DNA from: Arthrobacter zhaoxinii
GTDB taxonomy: Bacteria > Actinomycetota > Actinomycetes > Actinomycetales > Micrococcaceae
DNA: 64,000 nt
NCBI RefSeq assembly: GCF_024385505.1
Contig: NZ_JANFLT010000001.1
Span: forward strand, 62,001 to 126,000
Reading direction: 5' to 3'
In this document: positions 8,917 through 17,974 of the stretch, piece after piece
Numbering within the stretch: position 1 is the first letter of the stretch
Layout of the letters: each line of letters begins with the position of its first letter
The notes under the pieces: generated by a model
Seen by the model: only the letters and a program-made list of their open reading frames with translations
Told to the model about the DNA's origin: nothing
Database searches by the model: none
Position numbers and translations under genes: made by a program

Positions 8917-10491
8917 CTATTTGTTGACGGAGACCTGCTGCAGCAGTTCCGGTCCGCGGGCGTCGAGCCAGCGCCCGCCCAGCCGGATCCCGAGGATCAG
9001 CACCGCCGCACCCAGCAGCAGTCCCGCGAGCAGTGTCACAGCACCCCAGAGACTGCTCTCCAGTACGACGGCGAGCGCTCCGGGAACCAGCACCGGCAGC
9101 AGCAGGACAAACAGCAGGAGGCTGAAGGCGCTCTGCACCAGCATCGCCCGTCCGGTGGAGCCGGGCGGAGTCTTGAAGGCGTTCTCCCCGGGCAGCGGCA
9201 CGTTGTACGTATACCGTGCGGACACCGCGCTGGAGAGTCCCATGCCCATCAACAGGGCGGCCAGGCTCACCCCCAGTACGGGAAGGAGCAGCGTCGGGCG
9301 TCCGATCAACACCGCCGGCAGCACCGAGGCCAGGACGACGGCGGGAACGGCGAACACCGCGCAGGCAAGGACTCTTCCGGCCCGGTCGGCACGGCCGCTG
9401 ATTCCCGTCGCCAGGTGAAGCGCGAAGGCCGTGTTGTCATAGGACACATCCGCGTGGAGCGAGAAGCCCACCAGGAATCCGATCAGCGGACCCAGCGCCA
9501 GGCAGACCAGCAGACCGCCGTCGGGGCCGGCGTTGTTACCGCTGAACACCAGCACCACCGCCAGCAGCGGGACAATGAGCAGTGAAGCGCTGTAGCGGGG
9601 GTCCCGCAGCCAGTAGATCAGTGCCCGCGCGGCCACCGCTCCGGTGGGAGTGGCGGGGAAACGCGAGAAGAGCCCGAGCCCGGCGCTCTTCCGGCCCGCT
9701 GCAGACTGCGGCGGGCTGACCAGCGCCCGCAGCAGCAGGGCTTTCCAGGCCAAGACCAGGACCGCCAGGAAAGCCAGGGCGATAAGTGCCTTGGCACCCG
9801 CGGCACCGTAATTGCCGAGGGCAATGTCGCCGGGTACCGCCCAGACCGCACCCAACGGCGTCCATGCGAGCACGTCGGCCAGGCGCGGAAGGAAGTTGCC
9901 GCCGGCGCTGATCCCGTTTCCCACCGCGGAAATGATGGGACCCAGCAGCACCAGCGGGATGACCAGCAGCAGCCCGGTAAAGTCCCGGAACCTGCGGGAT
10001 CCGGTCAGGGAGACGGCGGCGGCCACGGTGACGCGTGCGGCGATCAGGCAGGTGAAGACCGCTACCGCGGAAAGCACCAGTGCTGCCGCCAGCGCCCCCG
10101 GGAAGCGGTACCAGCTCGCAGCCTGCGCCAGTACGGCCAGCAGCATGGCGGCCCCGGGAATTCCGATCAGCCCGCCCGCGGCCAGGCCGGTCAGCAGCTG
10201 CGGGGTGGGGACGGCATAGGTGGTGAACCGGGCCGGATCCAGGGTCAGGTCCAGGCCCGAAAACACCACCGGTATCAAGGCCCAGCCGGCAACCGCTGCG
10301 GCTCCGGCCAGGATGACTGCGGTCCGGGCCGTCGCCGGATCATCCCCCACGACAAACAGGGCCGCGATCAGCACGGCCAGGATACCCAGCGCATAGAGCG
10401 CACCGAGGACAATCCCGACCAGCTGCCAGGGGCTGCGGCGCAGGGAATTACGCAGCAGCAGGAACTTCAGCCTCAGAAGGTGCGCAACCAT
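8917..10491 (-). CDS. ABC exporter permease, about 12 membrane segments
   Basis: 524 aa, almost entirely hydrophobic, with a short cytosolic start (MVAHLLRLKFLLLRNSLRRS) and roughly 12 transmembrane helices separated by small loops. The coding region overlaps the upstream ATPase gene by 19 nt, so the two make one transporter. The layout resembles two-component exporters of the CcmA/YhaQ-like ABC-2 class rather than importers, since no binding protein is nearby. The substrate cannot be told from the sequence. Confidence 0.8.
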   Translation of the reverse strand: MVAHLLRLKFLLLRNSLRRSPWQLVGIVLGALYALGILAVLIAALFVVGDDPATARTAVILAGAAAVAGWALIPVVFSGLDLTLDPARFTTYAVPTPQLLTGLAAGGLIGIPGAAMLLAVLAQAASWYRFPGALAAALVLSAVAVFTCLIAARVTVAAAVSLTGSRRFRDFTGLLLVIPLVLLGPIISAVGNGISAGGNFLPRLADVLAWTPLGAVWAVPGDIALGNYGAAGAKALIALAFLAVLVLAWKALLLRALVSPPQSAAGRKSAGLGLFSRFPATPTGAVAARALIYWLRDPRYSASLLIVPLLAVVLVFSGNNAGPDGGLLVCLALGPLIGFLVGFSLHADVSYDNTAFALHLATGISGRADRAGRVLACAVFAVPAVVLASVLPAVLIGRPTLLLPVLGVSLAALLMGMGLSSAVSARYTYNVPLPGENAFKTPPGSTGRAMLVQSAFSLLLFVLLLPVLVPGALAVVLESSLWGAVTLLAGLLLGAAVLILGIRLGGRWLDARGPELLQQVSVNK

Positions 10492-11246
10492 TCCAGCCCC
10501 TCCGAGTGGGTCCGGCCGCCGACCAGCGATACAAAGCGGTCCTCCAGGGTGGCGTCACCGCGGACCTCGTCCACTGTTCCTGCGGCCAGCAGGTTACCGC
10601 CGGCGACCACTGCGACGTGGTCGCACATCCGCTGGACGAGGTCCATGACATGGCTGGAGACAATGACTGTTCCGCCGGAGGAAACGTACCCGGCGAGGAT
10701 GTCGCGGATATTGGCGGCGGAAACCGGATCCACCGCCTCGAACGGTTCGTCCAGGACCAGCAGGCGCGGGGCATGGATCAGGGCGGACGCCAGGGCTACT
10801 TTCTTCGTCATACCCGCGGAGTAATCCACCACGAGCTTGCCCGCATCAGCGCTGAGGTCCATGGCGGCCAGCAGGTCCTTGGTGCGCGTCCGGACCGTTT
10901 CCCGGTCCATGCCGCGCAGCAGTCCCGCGTACGTCACCAGCTGCTCACCGGTCAGCCGGTCGAAAAGGCGGACGCCGTCCGGCAGGATCCCCATCAGCCG
11001 TTTGGCCTCGAGGGGGCGGGCCCACACATCGGTGCCGTGCACCCATGCGGAGCCCGCGTCCGGCCGCAGCAGTCCGGTGGCCAGGGAGAGCAGCGTGGTC
11101 TTGCCTGCCCCGTTGGGACCCACCAATCCGTAGAAGGAGCCCTGCGGCACATCCAGGGTGATCCCGTTGACGGCCGTTTTGGAACCGAAGCGCTTGGCGA
11201 GTCCGCGCACGGACAGTGCCGGGACGGAATCCGGTAGTGATGTCAT
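10473..11246 (-). CDS. ABC transporter ATP-binding protein
   Basis: 257 aa nucleotide-binding domain. Walker A GLVGPNGAGKTTLL, ABC signature region VDYSAGMTKKVALASALIHA (a divergent YSAGM in place of LSGGQ), Walker B RLLVLDEPFEAVD, and the H-loop VIVSSHVMDLV. The divergent signature is common in ABC-2 type exporters. TAGGCT stands exactly at -12 to -7 from the ATG, which predicts a leaderless mRNA. Partner of the permease that overlaps its 3' end. Confidence 0.9.
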   Translation of the reverse strand: MTSLPDSVPALSVRGLAKRFGSKTAVNGITLDVPQGSFYGLVGPNGAGKTTLLSLATGLLRPDAGSAWVHGTDVWARPLEAKRLMGILPDGVRLFDRLTGEQLVTYAGLLRGMDRETVRTRTKDLLAAMDLSADAGKLVVDYSAGMTKKVALASALIHAPRLLVLDEPFEAVDPVSAANIRDILAGYVSSGGTVIVSSHVMDLVQRMCDHVAVVAGGNLLAAGTVDEVRGDATLEDRFVSLVGGRTHSEGLEWLRTF

Positions 11247-11252
11247 GGAATC

Positions 11253-11258
11253 AGCCTA
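11253..11258 (-). promoter_or_regulatory. -10 box (TAGGCT), leaderless start of the ABC exporter operon
   Basis: TAGGCT on the complement is followed by GATTCC and then the ATG at 11246, so transcription should begin at the start codon. Confidence 0.45.
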
Positions 11259-11362
11259 GCCATCCGGCGCCGGGACGTCCTCGGCACAAAGGACCAATTC
11301 AGCACCCGTGCCCGCAGACCGGGTCCCCCGCGGGGACTAGGCCGGCGGGGGAAAGCCCTTGA

Positions 11363-12466
11363 CTAGAACATCCCCCGGCGTGCAGCCCGCTCGTACTGCG
11401 GCACCCAGGGCAGCTTGGCGTCCAGCTCCGCGGCCGCACGCATCCACCAGTGCGGGTCCCGCAGCGCGGCGCGGGCAACGAGGATCGCGTCCGCGGAACC
11501 GGCCTGCAGGATCTCCTCCGCCTGGGTGCCCGAGTCGATGAGTCCGACGGCGGCGGTGGGCACGGACGCGCCGCGGCGCACCGCTTCGGCATATTCCACC
11601 TGGTAGTTCGGGCCCACCTTGATCGAGGCCCCGGGAACCGCGCCGCCGGTGGAGACATCCACCAGGTCCACGCCGCGCTCCCGGGCAGCGCGTGCCAGGA
11701 CCACTGAGGACTCCGCGTCCACTCCCCCGGGCATCCAGTCCGTCGCCGAAATGCGCAGCAGCAGCGGCATGGCATCGGGGATCACTGCCCGTACCGCGTC
11801 GATGACCTCCAGGGTCAGCCGGTTCCTTCCGGCTTCGTCCCCGCCCCACGCGTCGGTGCGGGTGTTGACCAGCGGGCTGAGGAACTGGTGCAGCAGGTAG
11901 CCGTGCGCACCGTGGATTTCGATCGTGTCGAATCCTGCGTCCACGGAGCGGACGGCGGCGTCGGCGAAGTCGCGGATGACCTGCCGGATCCCGGCTTCGT
12001 CCAGCTGAGCCGGGGCCGCATAGCTGCCGAACGGGTCGGCCGTGGGGCCCACGGTCTGCCAGCCGCCGTCCGCCGGCGGCACGCTGCCCTGCCCGGCCGC
12101 GAACGGAGCATAGGTGGAGGCCTTGCGTCCGGCGTGCGCCAGCTGGATACCGATGCGCGCGTCCACGGCACCGTGGCGGTGCACAAAGTCGGTGATGCGC
12201 TGCCAGGCACCGGCCTGCCCGTCATTCCAGATGCCGGCGTCCTGCGGGCTGATCCGCCCGGTCGGGTTCACCGCTGCGGCCTCGGTGATGATCAGGGCCG
12301 CCCCGCCCGCGGCGAAGGACCCCAGGTGCATCAGGTGCCAGTCGTTGGGCACTCCCGGCGCGTTGGCCGGATCCGCGCTGTACTGGCACATCGCGGCAAC
12401 CCAGCCGCGGTGGGCCAGCTCGAGTCCGCGCAGGGTGATGGGGTCAAAGAGGGAGGGTGTGTCCAT
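11363..12466 (-). CDS. NADH:flavin oxidoreductase, old yellow enzyme (YqjM-like)
   Basis: 367 aa TIM-barrel FMN enzyme. N-terminal SLFDPITLRGLELAHRGWVAAMCQYSA is the YqjM-type pattern, with the Cys that tunes the flavin potential. IQLAHAGRKAS and the pair HGAHGYLLHQFLSPLVNTRTDAWGG hold FMN and substrate residues, and ILVARAALRDP the phosphate-binding end. It would reduce activated C=C bonds of enones or similar electrophiles with NAD(P)H. It lies 15 nt downstream of the YbbN-like gene, so co-transcription is likely. Confidence 0.9.
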   Translation of the reverse strand: MDTPSLFDPITLRGLELAHRGWVAAMCQYSADPANAPGVPNDWHLMHLGSFAAGGAALIITEAAAVNPTGRISPQDAGIWNDGQAGAWQRITDFVHRHGAVDARIGIQLAHAGRKASTYAPFAAGQGSVPPADGGWQTVGPTADPFGSYAAPAQLDEAGIRQVIRDFADAAVRSVDAGFDTIEIHGAHGYLLHQFLSPLVNTRTDAWGGDEAGRNRLTLEVIDAVRAVIPDAMPLLLRISATDWMPGGVDAESSVVLARAARERGVDLVDVSTGGAVPGASIKVGPNYQVEYAEAVRRGASVPTAAVGLIDSGTQAEEILQAGSADAILVARAALRDPHWWMRAAAELDAKLPWVPQYERAARRGMF

Positions 12467-12481
12467 GGGGATTCCGCCGTC

Positions 12482-13447
12482 CTAGAACAATGCCCGGGCG
12501 AGGGCGGAGCGGGCCTTGGTAACCCGGGGGTCGGAGACACCCACCACTTCGAAAAGATCCAGCAGCCGGAGCCGGGCAGTCTCACGGTCCTCGCCGTGCA
12601 CCCTGCCGATCAGGCCGGTGATCCGGCGGAAGGCGTCCTCCACGTGCCCGCCGGCAATGTCCAGGTCCGCGACGGCAAGCTGTGCCTGTACGTTGTCCGG
12701 TTCCTCGGCGCCGGCCCGGCGGACGGCGTCCGCGTCCGCATCGCGCAGCCGGGCCATGAGTTCCACCTGCGCCAGGCCGGCCTTCGCTTCCGCATCCGCG
12801 GGCTGCTCGGCGAGGGCCCGGCGGTACGCTGCCGCTGCGGTGTCGTAGTCTTCGGCGTTGATGGCGTCGAAGGCTTCCTGGTGCAGCGGAGGCAGGGGCG
12901 CGTCCTCCGCCGGGGCCTGCTCCGTTCCGCCTTCAAGGGATCCGTTGACGCCGTTGGCGGCAGCCACCTGCATCAGTTCACCGACGAGGGCGCGGATCTG
13001 CTCTTCGGGGAGCAGCCGGTCCATCAGCGGCACCGGCTGGCCCTTGATCACGGCGGCAACGGTGGGAACGGCAACCGCGGAGAAGGCCTGGGCAATCTGC
13101 GGGTAGGCCTGGGCGTCCACGCGGGCCAGCAGCATTTTGCCGTTCTGTTCCACCGCGATGGCGGCCAGGATGGCGGAGACCTGCTGGGAGTCCGGGCTCG
13201 CGTCCGAATACAGGTCAATGACCACCGGCACTTCGGCGGACAGCTGGACCACCTGCGGGAAGGTCTGTTCAGAGACCTGCACCACGAACGGTGAGGGTGC
13301 AGAAGCGGCGCCGGGTGCGGCACCGGCCGGAGCAGCCGGGGCTGCCGGGGCTGCGGAACGGGCCTTGAGGGCGGAAAGGTCTACTGCCCCCCGCAGGTTC
13401 ATGGAAGAGGGGGCCGCCGGTGACGGGCGGTGGTTCGGTGTGCTCAT
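12482..13447 (-). CDS. YbbN-like protein: thioredoxin fold plus TPR region
   Basis: 321 aa. A disordered Ala/Pro-rich segment (to about residue 55) precedes a thioredoxin-like domain with FPQVVQLSAEVPVVIDLYSD and VPTVAAVIKGQPV, then helical TPR-type repeats (FDAINAEDYDTAAAAYRRAL and following). The usual redox CxxC is absent: the segment after the strand reads SDASPDSQQV. This is as in other YbbN/CnoX co-chaperones that lost thiol chemistry, so a holdase or chaperone-linked role is more likely than reductase activity. TAAGGT lies at -12 to -7 of the ATG. Confidence 0.85.
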   Translation of the reverse strand: MSTPNHRPSPAAPSSMNLRGAVDLSALKARSAAPAAPAAPAGAAPGAASAPSPFVVQVSEQTFPQVVQLSAEVPVVIDLYSDASPDSQQVSAILAAIAVEQNGKMLLARVDAQAYPQIAQAFSAVAVPTVAAVIKGQPVPLMDRLLPEEQIRALVGELMQVAAANGVNGSLEGGTEQAPAEDAPLPPLHQEAFDAINAEDYDTAAAAYRRALAEQPADAEAKAGLAQVELMARLRDADADAVRRAGAEEPDNVQAQLAVADLDIAGGHVEDAFRRITGLIGRVHGEDRETARLRLLDLFEVVGVSDPRVTKARSALARALF

Positions 13448-13453
13448 TTCTTC

Positions 13454-13459
13454 ACCTTA
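13454..13459 (-). promoter_or_regulatory. -10 box (TAAGGT) for the YbbN-like gene
   Basis: TAAGGT on the complement ends 6 nt before the ATG at 13447, which would give a leaderless mRNA. The overlapping GGTGAAG could instead serve as a weak ribosome site. Confidence 0.35.
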
Positions 13460-13497
13460 TTACGCCGCGCCCGTCCACCGGCAAGCCCGTGCCGTGC

Positions 13498-15183
13498 CTA
13501 CTTGAGCTTTGCGGACAGCAGTTCCTGGGCCGCACCCACCACCAGGGCCTGGCTGGTCCCGCCGGACGCCGGCACATAGAGCATCACGGCTTCGCCGTGG
13601 GTGACGTCAATGCCCTTGTCGGTGTTCGGCTTGCCGGTCAGTGCCTGGAAGACAGTGCCTTCGAGGTTGACCGAGTCACCGGCTTCCTTGGGTGTGCTCG
13701 AGAACGTGTTGGACAGGTAGCCGAACACGATTGCGCCGCCGTCCTCGGTCCGCAGGGCATACGTTGCCTGCGCGTCGGGGGTATGGCTGAACTCGATGCG
13801 CGCGAACTCGTTCCGGGGATCGGTCTGGGTCGTCTTCTGGAACTCCACCACGTCGTCGCTGAACCGGTTGCCGGCGAACGTGTCCTTGTGCGTGCCGTCG
13901 GGCGTGGTCAGCGAATCCGCCAGCGCTGCCACTGCGTCCTGCGGAGACATAACGAGCCCGTTGTCCGAGGCCGCGGGGATCTGATCGGTGCCGGCATCGG
14001 CCTCCGGTGCCTGCGGGAAGGTGCTGGCAGGCAGCATTTCGACTGCTGAAACCAGCTTGTAGTTATCCCGGGCCGATTCCTGGACCAGGAGCAGCACCTG
14101 CGGCACCGGGTTGCCCTTGCCCTGGGTGACGGCGACGACCGTGCGGGGCCAGTCCGCGCCGCTGCTGATGGACTGGGTCCGCAGTTCCTCCGCTTCCACA
14201 GGCACCGGGGCCTCGTGATCGGCCGACTTTGCCGCCACGGCGTAGTTCGCCTCGCGCATGGCGTAGGCGGGGCCGCTGACGCGCGGCTGAAGCAGTGCGG
14301 CATCCTTGGCAGCGTCGCCGGCCCGGACCGTGCCGGCCACGGAATCCAGAATGCGGGTCAGCTGGGAATCGAGTATCACCGGACGGCTTCCGGACGCGGA
14401 GTCATCGGCCAGGGCCGCTGCCGGGGCGGAGCCGGCCGCCAGCACGGCAGCTGCGGCAGCAGCCAGGAAGGCCGGACGGCGGCGTCCCGGGCGGATCGCG
14501 GTGAAAGCCGACGTCGTTCCCGAGACGCTGGCCTGCTTGGCAGGTGTCCCGGTCTCCGGGCCGGCGCTGCTGCCCCCTCTGCGTCGCGGTCCGCCGCTGC
14601 GCAGGAAGGCGAGGGCCAGGCCCAGAACGGCCAGCAGGGCGCCGGCAACGATCAGCGGTACGGCGAACGGACGGGTCTCATCGTTTTCCCAGGTCAGGGT
14701 GACGTCGGCGGGGGCGGGAGCAGTGCCGTCCGTGGCGAGCAGGATGCGCCAGTCGCCCTCTCCCGGTGCCTTCCAGTCGTAGGACAATTCACCTTCACCG
14801 GACTCTTCAACAACCCAGAGGTCGGAACCGGCGGGATTCGGAGCGGTCTTTCCGGTCTTGTCGGTGCCGACGGTCAGGCCAAGGCGGCCTTCACCCGGGC
14901 TAAGCCTGGTGGCGGCGGCATCCGCCACCCATGCCTGGACATCGTTGGCCCGGCCGACCGCCAGCGTGAAGGGAGCCTCCGAACGGACGGTAATGTCCAC
15001 GCCGTCGGAGTATTCGGCCAGCAGTTCCGGTTCCAGCACGGTGACGACGGCCCCCTCGTGGCCTTCGGCATCCATGACGACCGATTTGGTCTCCGAGGGC
15101 GCCCAAAAGGTGCGCTGGCCAATGCCTATCAGCATTAGCAGCACCCCGAGGATGATCAGCGGAACTGCAAATTTGTTTCGCAC
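13498..15183 (-). CDS. Large membrane-anchored protein with two outside domains
   Basis: 561 aa from GTG 15183; family not recognised. Residues 6-23 form a signal anchor, followed by a domain of about 145 residues rich in beta strands (AVVTVLEPELLAEYSDGVDITVR and on). A second membrane helix is at about 172-195. After a basic, Ser/Gly-rich cytosolic linker comes a third hydrophobic segment at about 236-260 that looks like a Sec signal (RRRPAFLAAAAAAVLAAGSA, then ALADD). The last 300 residues follow as an exported domain with no recognised catalytic motif. The architecture suggests fusion of a two-helix membrane protein with a once separate secreted protein. Divergent from the AI-2E family gene. 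Confidence 0.75.
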   Translation of the reverse strand: MRNKFAVPLIILGVLLMLIGIGQRTFWAPSETKSVVMDAEGHEGAVVTVLEPELLAEYSDGVDITVRSEAPFTLAVGRANDVQAWVADAAATRLSPGEGRLGLTVGTDKTGKTAPNPAGSDLWVVEESGEGELSYDWKAPGEGDWRILLATDGTAPAPADVTLTWENDETRPFAVPLIVAGALLAVLGLALAFLRSGGPRRRGGSSAGPETGTPAKQASVSGTTSAFTAIRPGRRRPAFLAAAAAAVLAAGSAPAAALADDSASGSRPVILDSQLTRILDSVAGTVRAGDAAKDAALLQPRVSGPAYAMREANYAVAAKSADHEAPVPVEAEELRTQSISSGADWPRTVVAVTQGKGNPVPQVLLLVQESARDNYKLVSAVEMLPASTFPQAPEADAGTDQIPAASDNGLVMSPQDAVAALADSLTTPDGTHKDTFAGNRFSDDVVEFQKTTQTDPRNEFARIEFSHTPDAQATYALRTEDGGAIVFGYLSNTFSSTPKEAGDSVNLEGTVFQALTGKPNTDKGIDVTHGEAVMLYVPASGGTSQALVVGAAQELLSAKLK

Positions 15184-15471
15184 AACTTACCTATCTTCAG
15201 TCTGGGCAAATGACATGGCAGGGCGGCGAATTCCCCTGCCTGCGGGAGGAACGAAGCTCCGTAATGCAGGCGCGAAATCACAGCGGGGCAAATATGTCCT
15301 GGCACTTGATAACCCAATGGTAACGAAATCCGTTCAGAGCACCCATTCGTCTTCCGGCCGCGGCAGGTACAGGCAGCCGGGCACACGGGATAACGGGTCC
15401 CGCCGGCGCGCCTGCTGGTAAGGTTTCGGTTCGTACCAGGAGCCCAAAAAGGCAGAGGAGAAACGCGCGAA

Positions 15472-16812
15472 ATGAGCGAAAACGAGGACGTGCCCGTCCA
15501 CGCGCCGCTCCCCGGCCCGGCGGACAAGAAACCTGCGGATGCTCCCGACCCGAAAGCAGGCCGCACTCCGATGCCGGGGTTCCTGTCCACAGCTGCGGAC
15601 CGGGTCCGCTACAGCCTGCGCCACGGAGTACCCGGTGCCCGTCCGAGGCCGCGCTTCGAATTCCCGCCCGAGGACGCCGCCGGTCCGGAAATCACCGTCG
15701 ACAGTGACGTGCGCCTTCCCGATGAACGGCTGAGCGTCAGCGGCGGCGGGCACGGACCGGAGGCCGACCCCGGGAGCATGCGCGCCCACCCTATCTACTT
15801 CGGTTTCATGCTCACGGTCGGCGTTGGCCTGGCCCTGCTGCTGTTCTTCGTCATCACCAATGTCGGCGAGCTCCTCGTCTGGATCGGCGCCGCTCTGTTC
15901 ATCGCACTGGGGCTGGATCCGGTGGTCCGCTGGCTGGGTGCACGGGGAATCCCCCGCCCCGCCGGCATCGCCGTCACGGTGCTGGTGCTGGCAGGCGTGG
16001 TGACGGCTTTCTTTGCCACCCTGATCCCCACCATCGTGAGCCAGACGACGGAAATCGTCGCCAGGGCCCCGGGATACATCAACAACTTCCTGGCGTCCGA
16101 CTTCTTCGTCAACATCGACAAGCAGTTCCAGATCCGGAGCCGGATCGAGGAAGAAGTAGGCCGCTTCTTCTCCAACAGCGATGCCGTGGGCGGCATTTTC
16201 GGCGGCGTGCTCAGTGTGGGCACGGTGATCGCGAACGGCCTGTTCGGCGCCCTGATCATCCTGGTCCTGACCCTGTATTTCCTGGCGTCCCTCCCCTCGA
16301 TGAAGAAGTGGGCCTACCGGCTGGCGCCGCGCAGCCGCCGCCGCCGGGTGGAGGCCCTGGCCGAGGAAATCACCGGCAGCGTCGGCAACTACGTGATCGG
16401 CCAGGGCTTCGTGGCGCTGCTTGATGCCACCTATGCCTTCATCGTGATGACCATCACGGGTGTTCCGTTCTCGGTGCTGCTTGCCTTCCTGGTCGCACTG
16501 CTGGCGTTCATTCCGCTGGTCGGCCCGCCCATTGCCCTGGTGCTGGTCTCCCTGGTGGCCCTGACCGAGGGCTGGCAGACGGCCGTGGTCTTCGCCATCC
16601 TCTACATGGCCTACCTGCAGTTCGAGGCGTACTTCGTCTCCCCGCGCGTGATGCAGCGGGCCGTGGCCGTACCCGGCGCCGTCGCCGTGATTGCCGTGAT
16701 TGCCGGCGGCAGCCTCCTCGGGGTTTTGGGGGCACTGATAGCCATTCCGACGGCGGCCGCCACCCTGCTGCTGCTCAAGGAAGTCTTCATCGCCCGGCAG
16801 GACAGGGCCTGA
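15472..16812 (+). CDS. AI-2E family transporter (TqsA/YdiK-like permease)
   Basis: 446 aa. A cytosolic, Pro-rich N-terminal region of about 100 residues precedes roughly eight transmembrane segments. The family pattern is visible in VGLALLLFFVITNVGELLVW, LGARGIPRPAGIAV, FGALIILVLTLYFLASLPSMK and LAFIPLVGPPIALV. Members export autoinducer-2 or act as ion/H+ antiporters; which one applies here is unknown. A GAGGAGA ribosome site lies about 10 nt before the ATG, and TAAGGT at 15419-15424 may be the -10 box. The 288-nt region before it is shared with the divergent membrane-protein gene. Confidence 0.85.
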   Translation: MSENEDVPVHAPLPGPADKKPADAPDPKAGRTPMPGFLSTAADRVRYSLRHGVPGARPRPRFEFPPEDAAGPEITVDSDVRLPDERLSVSGGGHGPEADPGSMRAHPIYFGFMLTVGVGLALLLFFVITNVGELLVWIGAALFIALGLDPVVRWLGARGIPRPAGIAVTVLVLAGVVTAFFATLIPTIVSQTTEIVARAPGYINNFLASDFFVNIDKQFQIRSRIEEEVGRFFSNSDAVGGIFGGVLSVGTVIANGLFGALIILVLTLYFLASLPSMKKWAYRLAPRSRRRRVEALAEEITGSVGNYVIGQGFVALLDATYAFIVMTITGVPFSVLLAFLVALLAFIPLVGPPIALVLVSLVALTEGWQTAVVFAILYMAYLQFEAYFVSPRVMQRAVAVPGAVAVIAVIAGGSLLGVLGALIAIPTAAATLLLLKEVFIARQDRA

Positions 16813-16844
16813 CCCGGGCGCGCAGCTTTTGCCCGGACGGCGAG

Positions 16845-17198
16845 TCAGTACCGTCGGCGGATCCGCCAGCAGTGGTTGTGCCAGTGCCGGCGGCCTTCGA
16901 CGGCGGTCTGCCGCCCCAGCAGCGAGTCTTCCTGCCACACCACCAAGTGGGCGGTGCCGGGCGGGATGATCTGCGCGCAGCCGGGGCACCGGTAGTCCTT
17001 TGCGGCTTTGCCGGCCGTGATTTGCCGCACCGACCATTCGCCGTCGGGACCGCTTTCGCGCATCGGAATACCGGCGCGGGTGCGTTCCAGATCCCGCTCC
17101 GGCGGGGGCGATGCCCACTTACGGCGTGCGTTCCGGCCGGCGGCGCTGCCGGTGGCGGGCGCGCGGCGGGGATGATTCGAACGGGGCATAGAAGTCAT
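16845..17198 (-). CDS. Small Cys/His protein next to nucS
   Basis: 117 aa. A basic, Arg/Pro-rich first half precedes a compact C-terminal region with YRCPGCAQIIPPGTAHLVVW and later RRHWHNHCWRIRRRY. The CPGC pair and the HWHNHC cluster look like one zinc site. It is a conserved actinobacterial gene often found divergent from nucS, as here, and is sometimes misleadingly labelled ATP/GTP-binding in databases; I see no P-loop. Function unknown; the position suggests a link to DNA repair, which is inference only. ATG 17189 is an alternative start. Confidence 0.75.
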   Translation of the reverse strand: MTSMPRSNHPRRAPATGSAAGRNARRKWASPPPERDLERTRAGIPMRESGPDGEWSVRQITAGKAAKDYRCPGCAQIIPPGTAHLVVWQEDSLLGRQTAVEGRRHWHNHCWRIRRRY

Positions 17199-17217
17199 TT
17201 TGCCGCAGTTGAGCCGG

Positions 17218-17223
17218 TAAAGT
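17218..17223 (+). promoter_or_regulatory. -10 box (TAAAGT), leaderless start of nucS
   Basis: TAAAGT lies at -12 to -7 of GTG 17230, so the transcript should begin at the start codon. There is no ribosome site in front of this GTG, which fits. Confidence 0.5.
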
Positions 17224-17229
17224 GCAACT

Positions 17230-17925
17230 GTGCGTTTAGTAATAGCCCGCTGCTCCGTTGACTACGTCGGCCGCCTCCGTGCCCATCTGCCCCTCGCCGT
17301 AAGGCTGCTCATGGTGAAGGCCGACGGTTCCGTCCTGATCCATTCCGACGGCGGATCCTACAAACCCCTGAACTGGATGAGCCCTCCGGCCACCCTGCGC
17401 AGCCTGGAACCCGACGAGACGGACGCCGAAGCCGGCGTCACCGAAGTCTGGAACGTCCAGAGCGCCAAGACCGACGACCGCCTCATCATCAGCATCTATG
17501 AGCGGTTCTCCGACGTCTCCCACGACCTCGGCACCGACCCCGGCCTGATCAAGGACGGCGTCGAAGCGGACCTGCAGCGGCTGCTGGCTGAACAGATCCA
17601 CCGGCTCGGCGCAGGCCACACGCTGATCCGGCGCGAATACATGACCGCTATCGGTCCCGTGGACATCCTCGCCCGCGACGCCGCCGGCGCCACGGTGGCC
17701 GTGGAGCTGAAGCGCCGCGGAGACATCGACGGCGTGGAGCAGCTGACCCGGTACCTGGAACTGCTCAACCGCGACCCGCTGCTGGCACCCGTGCGGGGCA
17801 TTTTTGCCGCCCAGCAGATCAAGCCGCAGGCCCGTGTGCTGGCCGAAGACCGCGGGATCACCTGCCTCACGCTCGACTACGACGCCATGCGCGGCGTGGA
17901 TGACCGGGATTCCCGGCTGTTCTGA
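17230..17925 (+). CDS. nucS: Mismatch-specific endonuclease NucS (EndoMS)
   Basis: 231 aa from GTG 17230. NucS cuts both strands at mismatches and is the basis of mutation avoidance in actinobacteria that lack MutS/MutL. The N-terminal DNA-binding domain has [16 protein letters not shown] and the stacking Trp in [11 protein letters not shown]. The RecB-like nuclease core has GPVDILARD (Asp145) and VAVELKRRG (Glu159, Lys161), then [13 protein letters not shown]. The C-terminus RDSRLF fits the beta-clamp-binding tail of the family. Length is normal. Divergent from the small Cys/His protein. Confidence 0.95.
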   Translation: MRLVIARCSVDYVGRLRAHLPLAVRLLMVKADGSVLIHSDGGSYKPLNWMSPPATLRSLEPDETDAEAGVTEVWNVQSAKTDDRLIISIYERFSDVSHDLGTDPGLIKDGVEADLQRLLAEQIHRLGAGHTLIRREYMTAIGPVDILARDAAGATVAVELKRRGDIDGVEQLTRYLELLNRDPLLAPVRGIFAAQQIKPQARVLAEDRGITCLTLDYDAMRGVDDRDSRLF

Positions 17926-17962
17926 CTCCCCGTTCCGCTCCCGGCCACGGGCCCGGCATGCC

Positions 17963-17968
17963 TAGAAT
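17963..17968 (+). promoter_or_regulatory. -10 box (TAGAAT), leaderless start of nagA
   Basis: TAGAAT is followed by CGGTGC and then ATG 17975, the exact spacing for transcription starting at the start codon. Confidence 0.5.
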
Positions 17969-17974
17969 CGGTGC

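Noticed and set aside
11247-11362. Possible terminator between the OYE stop and the ABC operon
   Set aside because: GC-rich but no clean stem with a T run on either strand.
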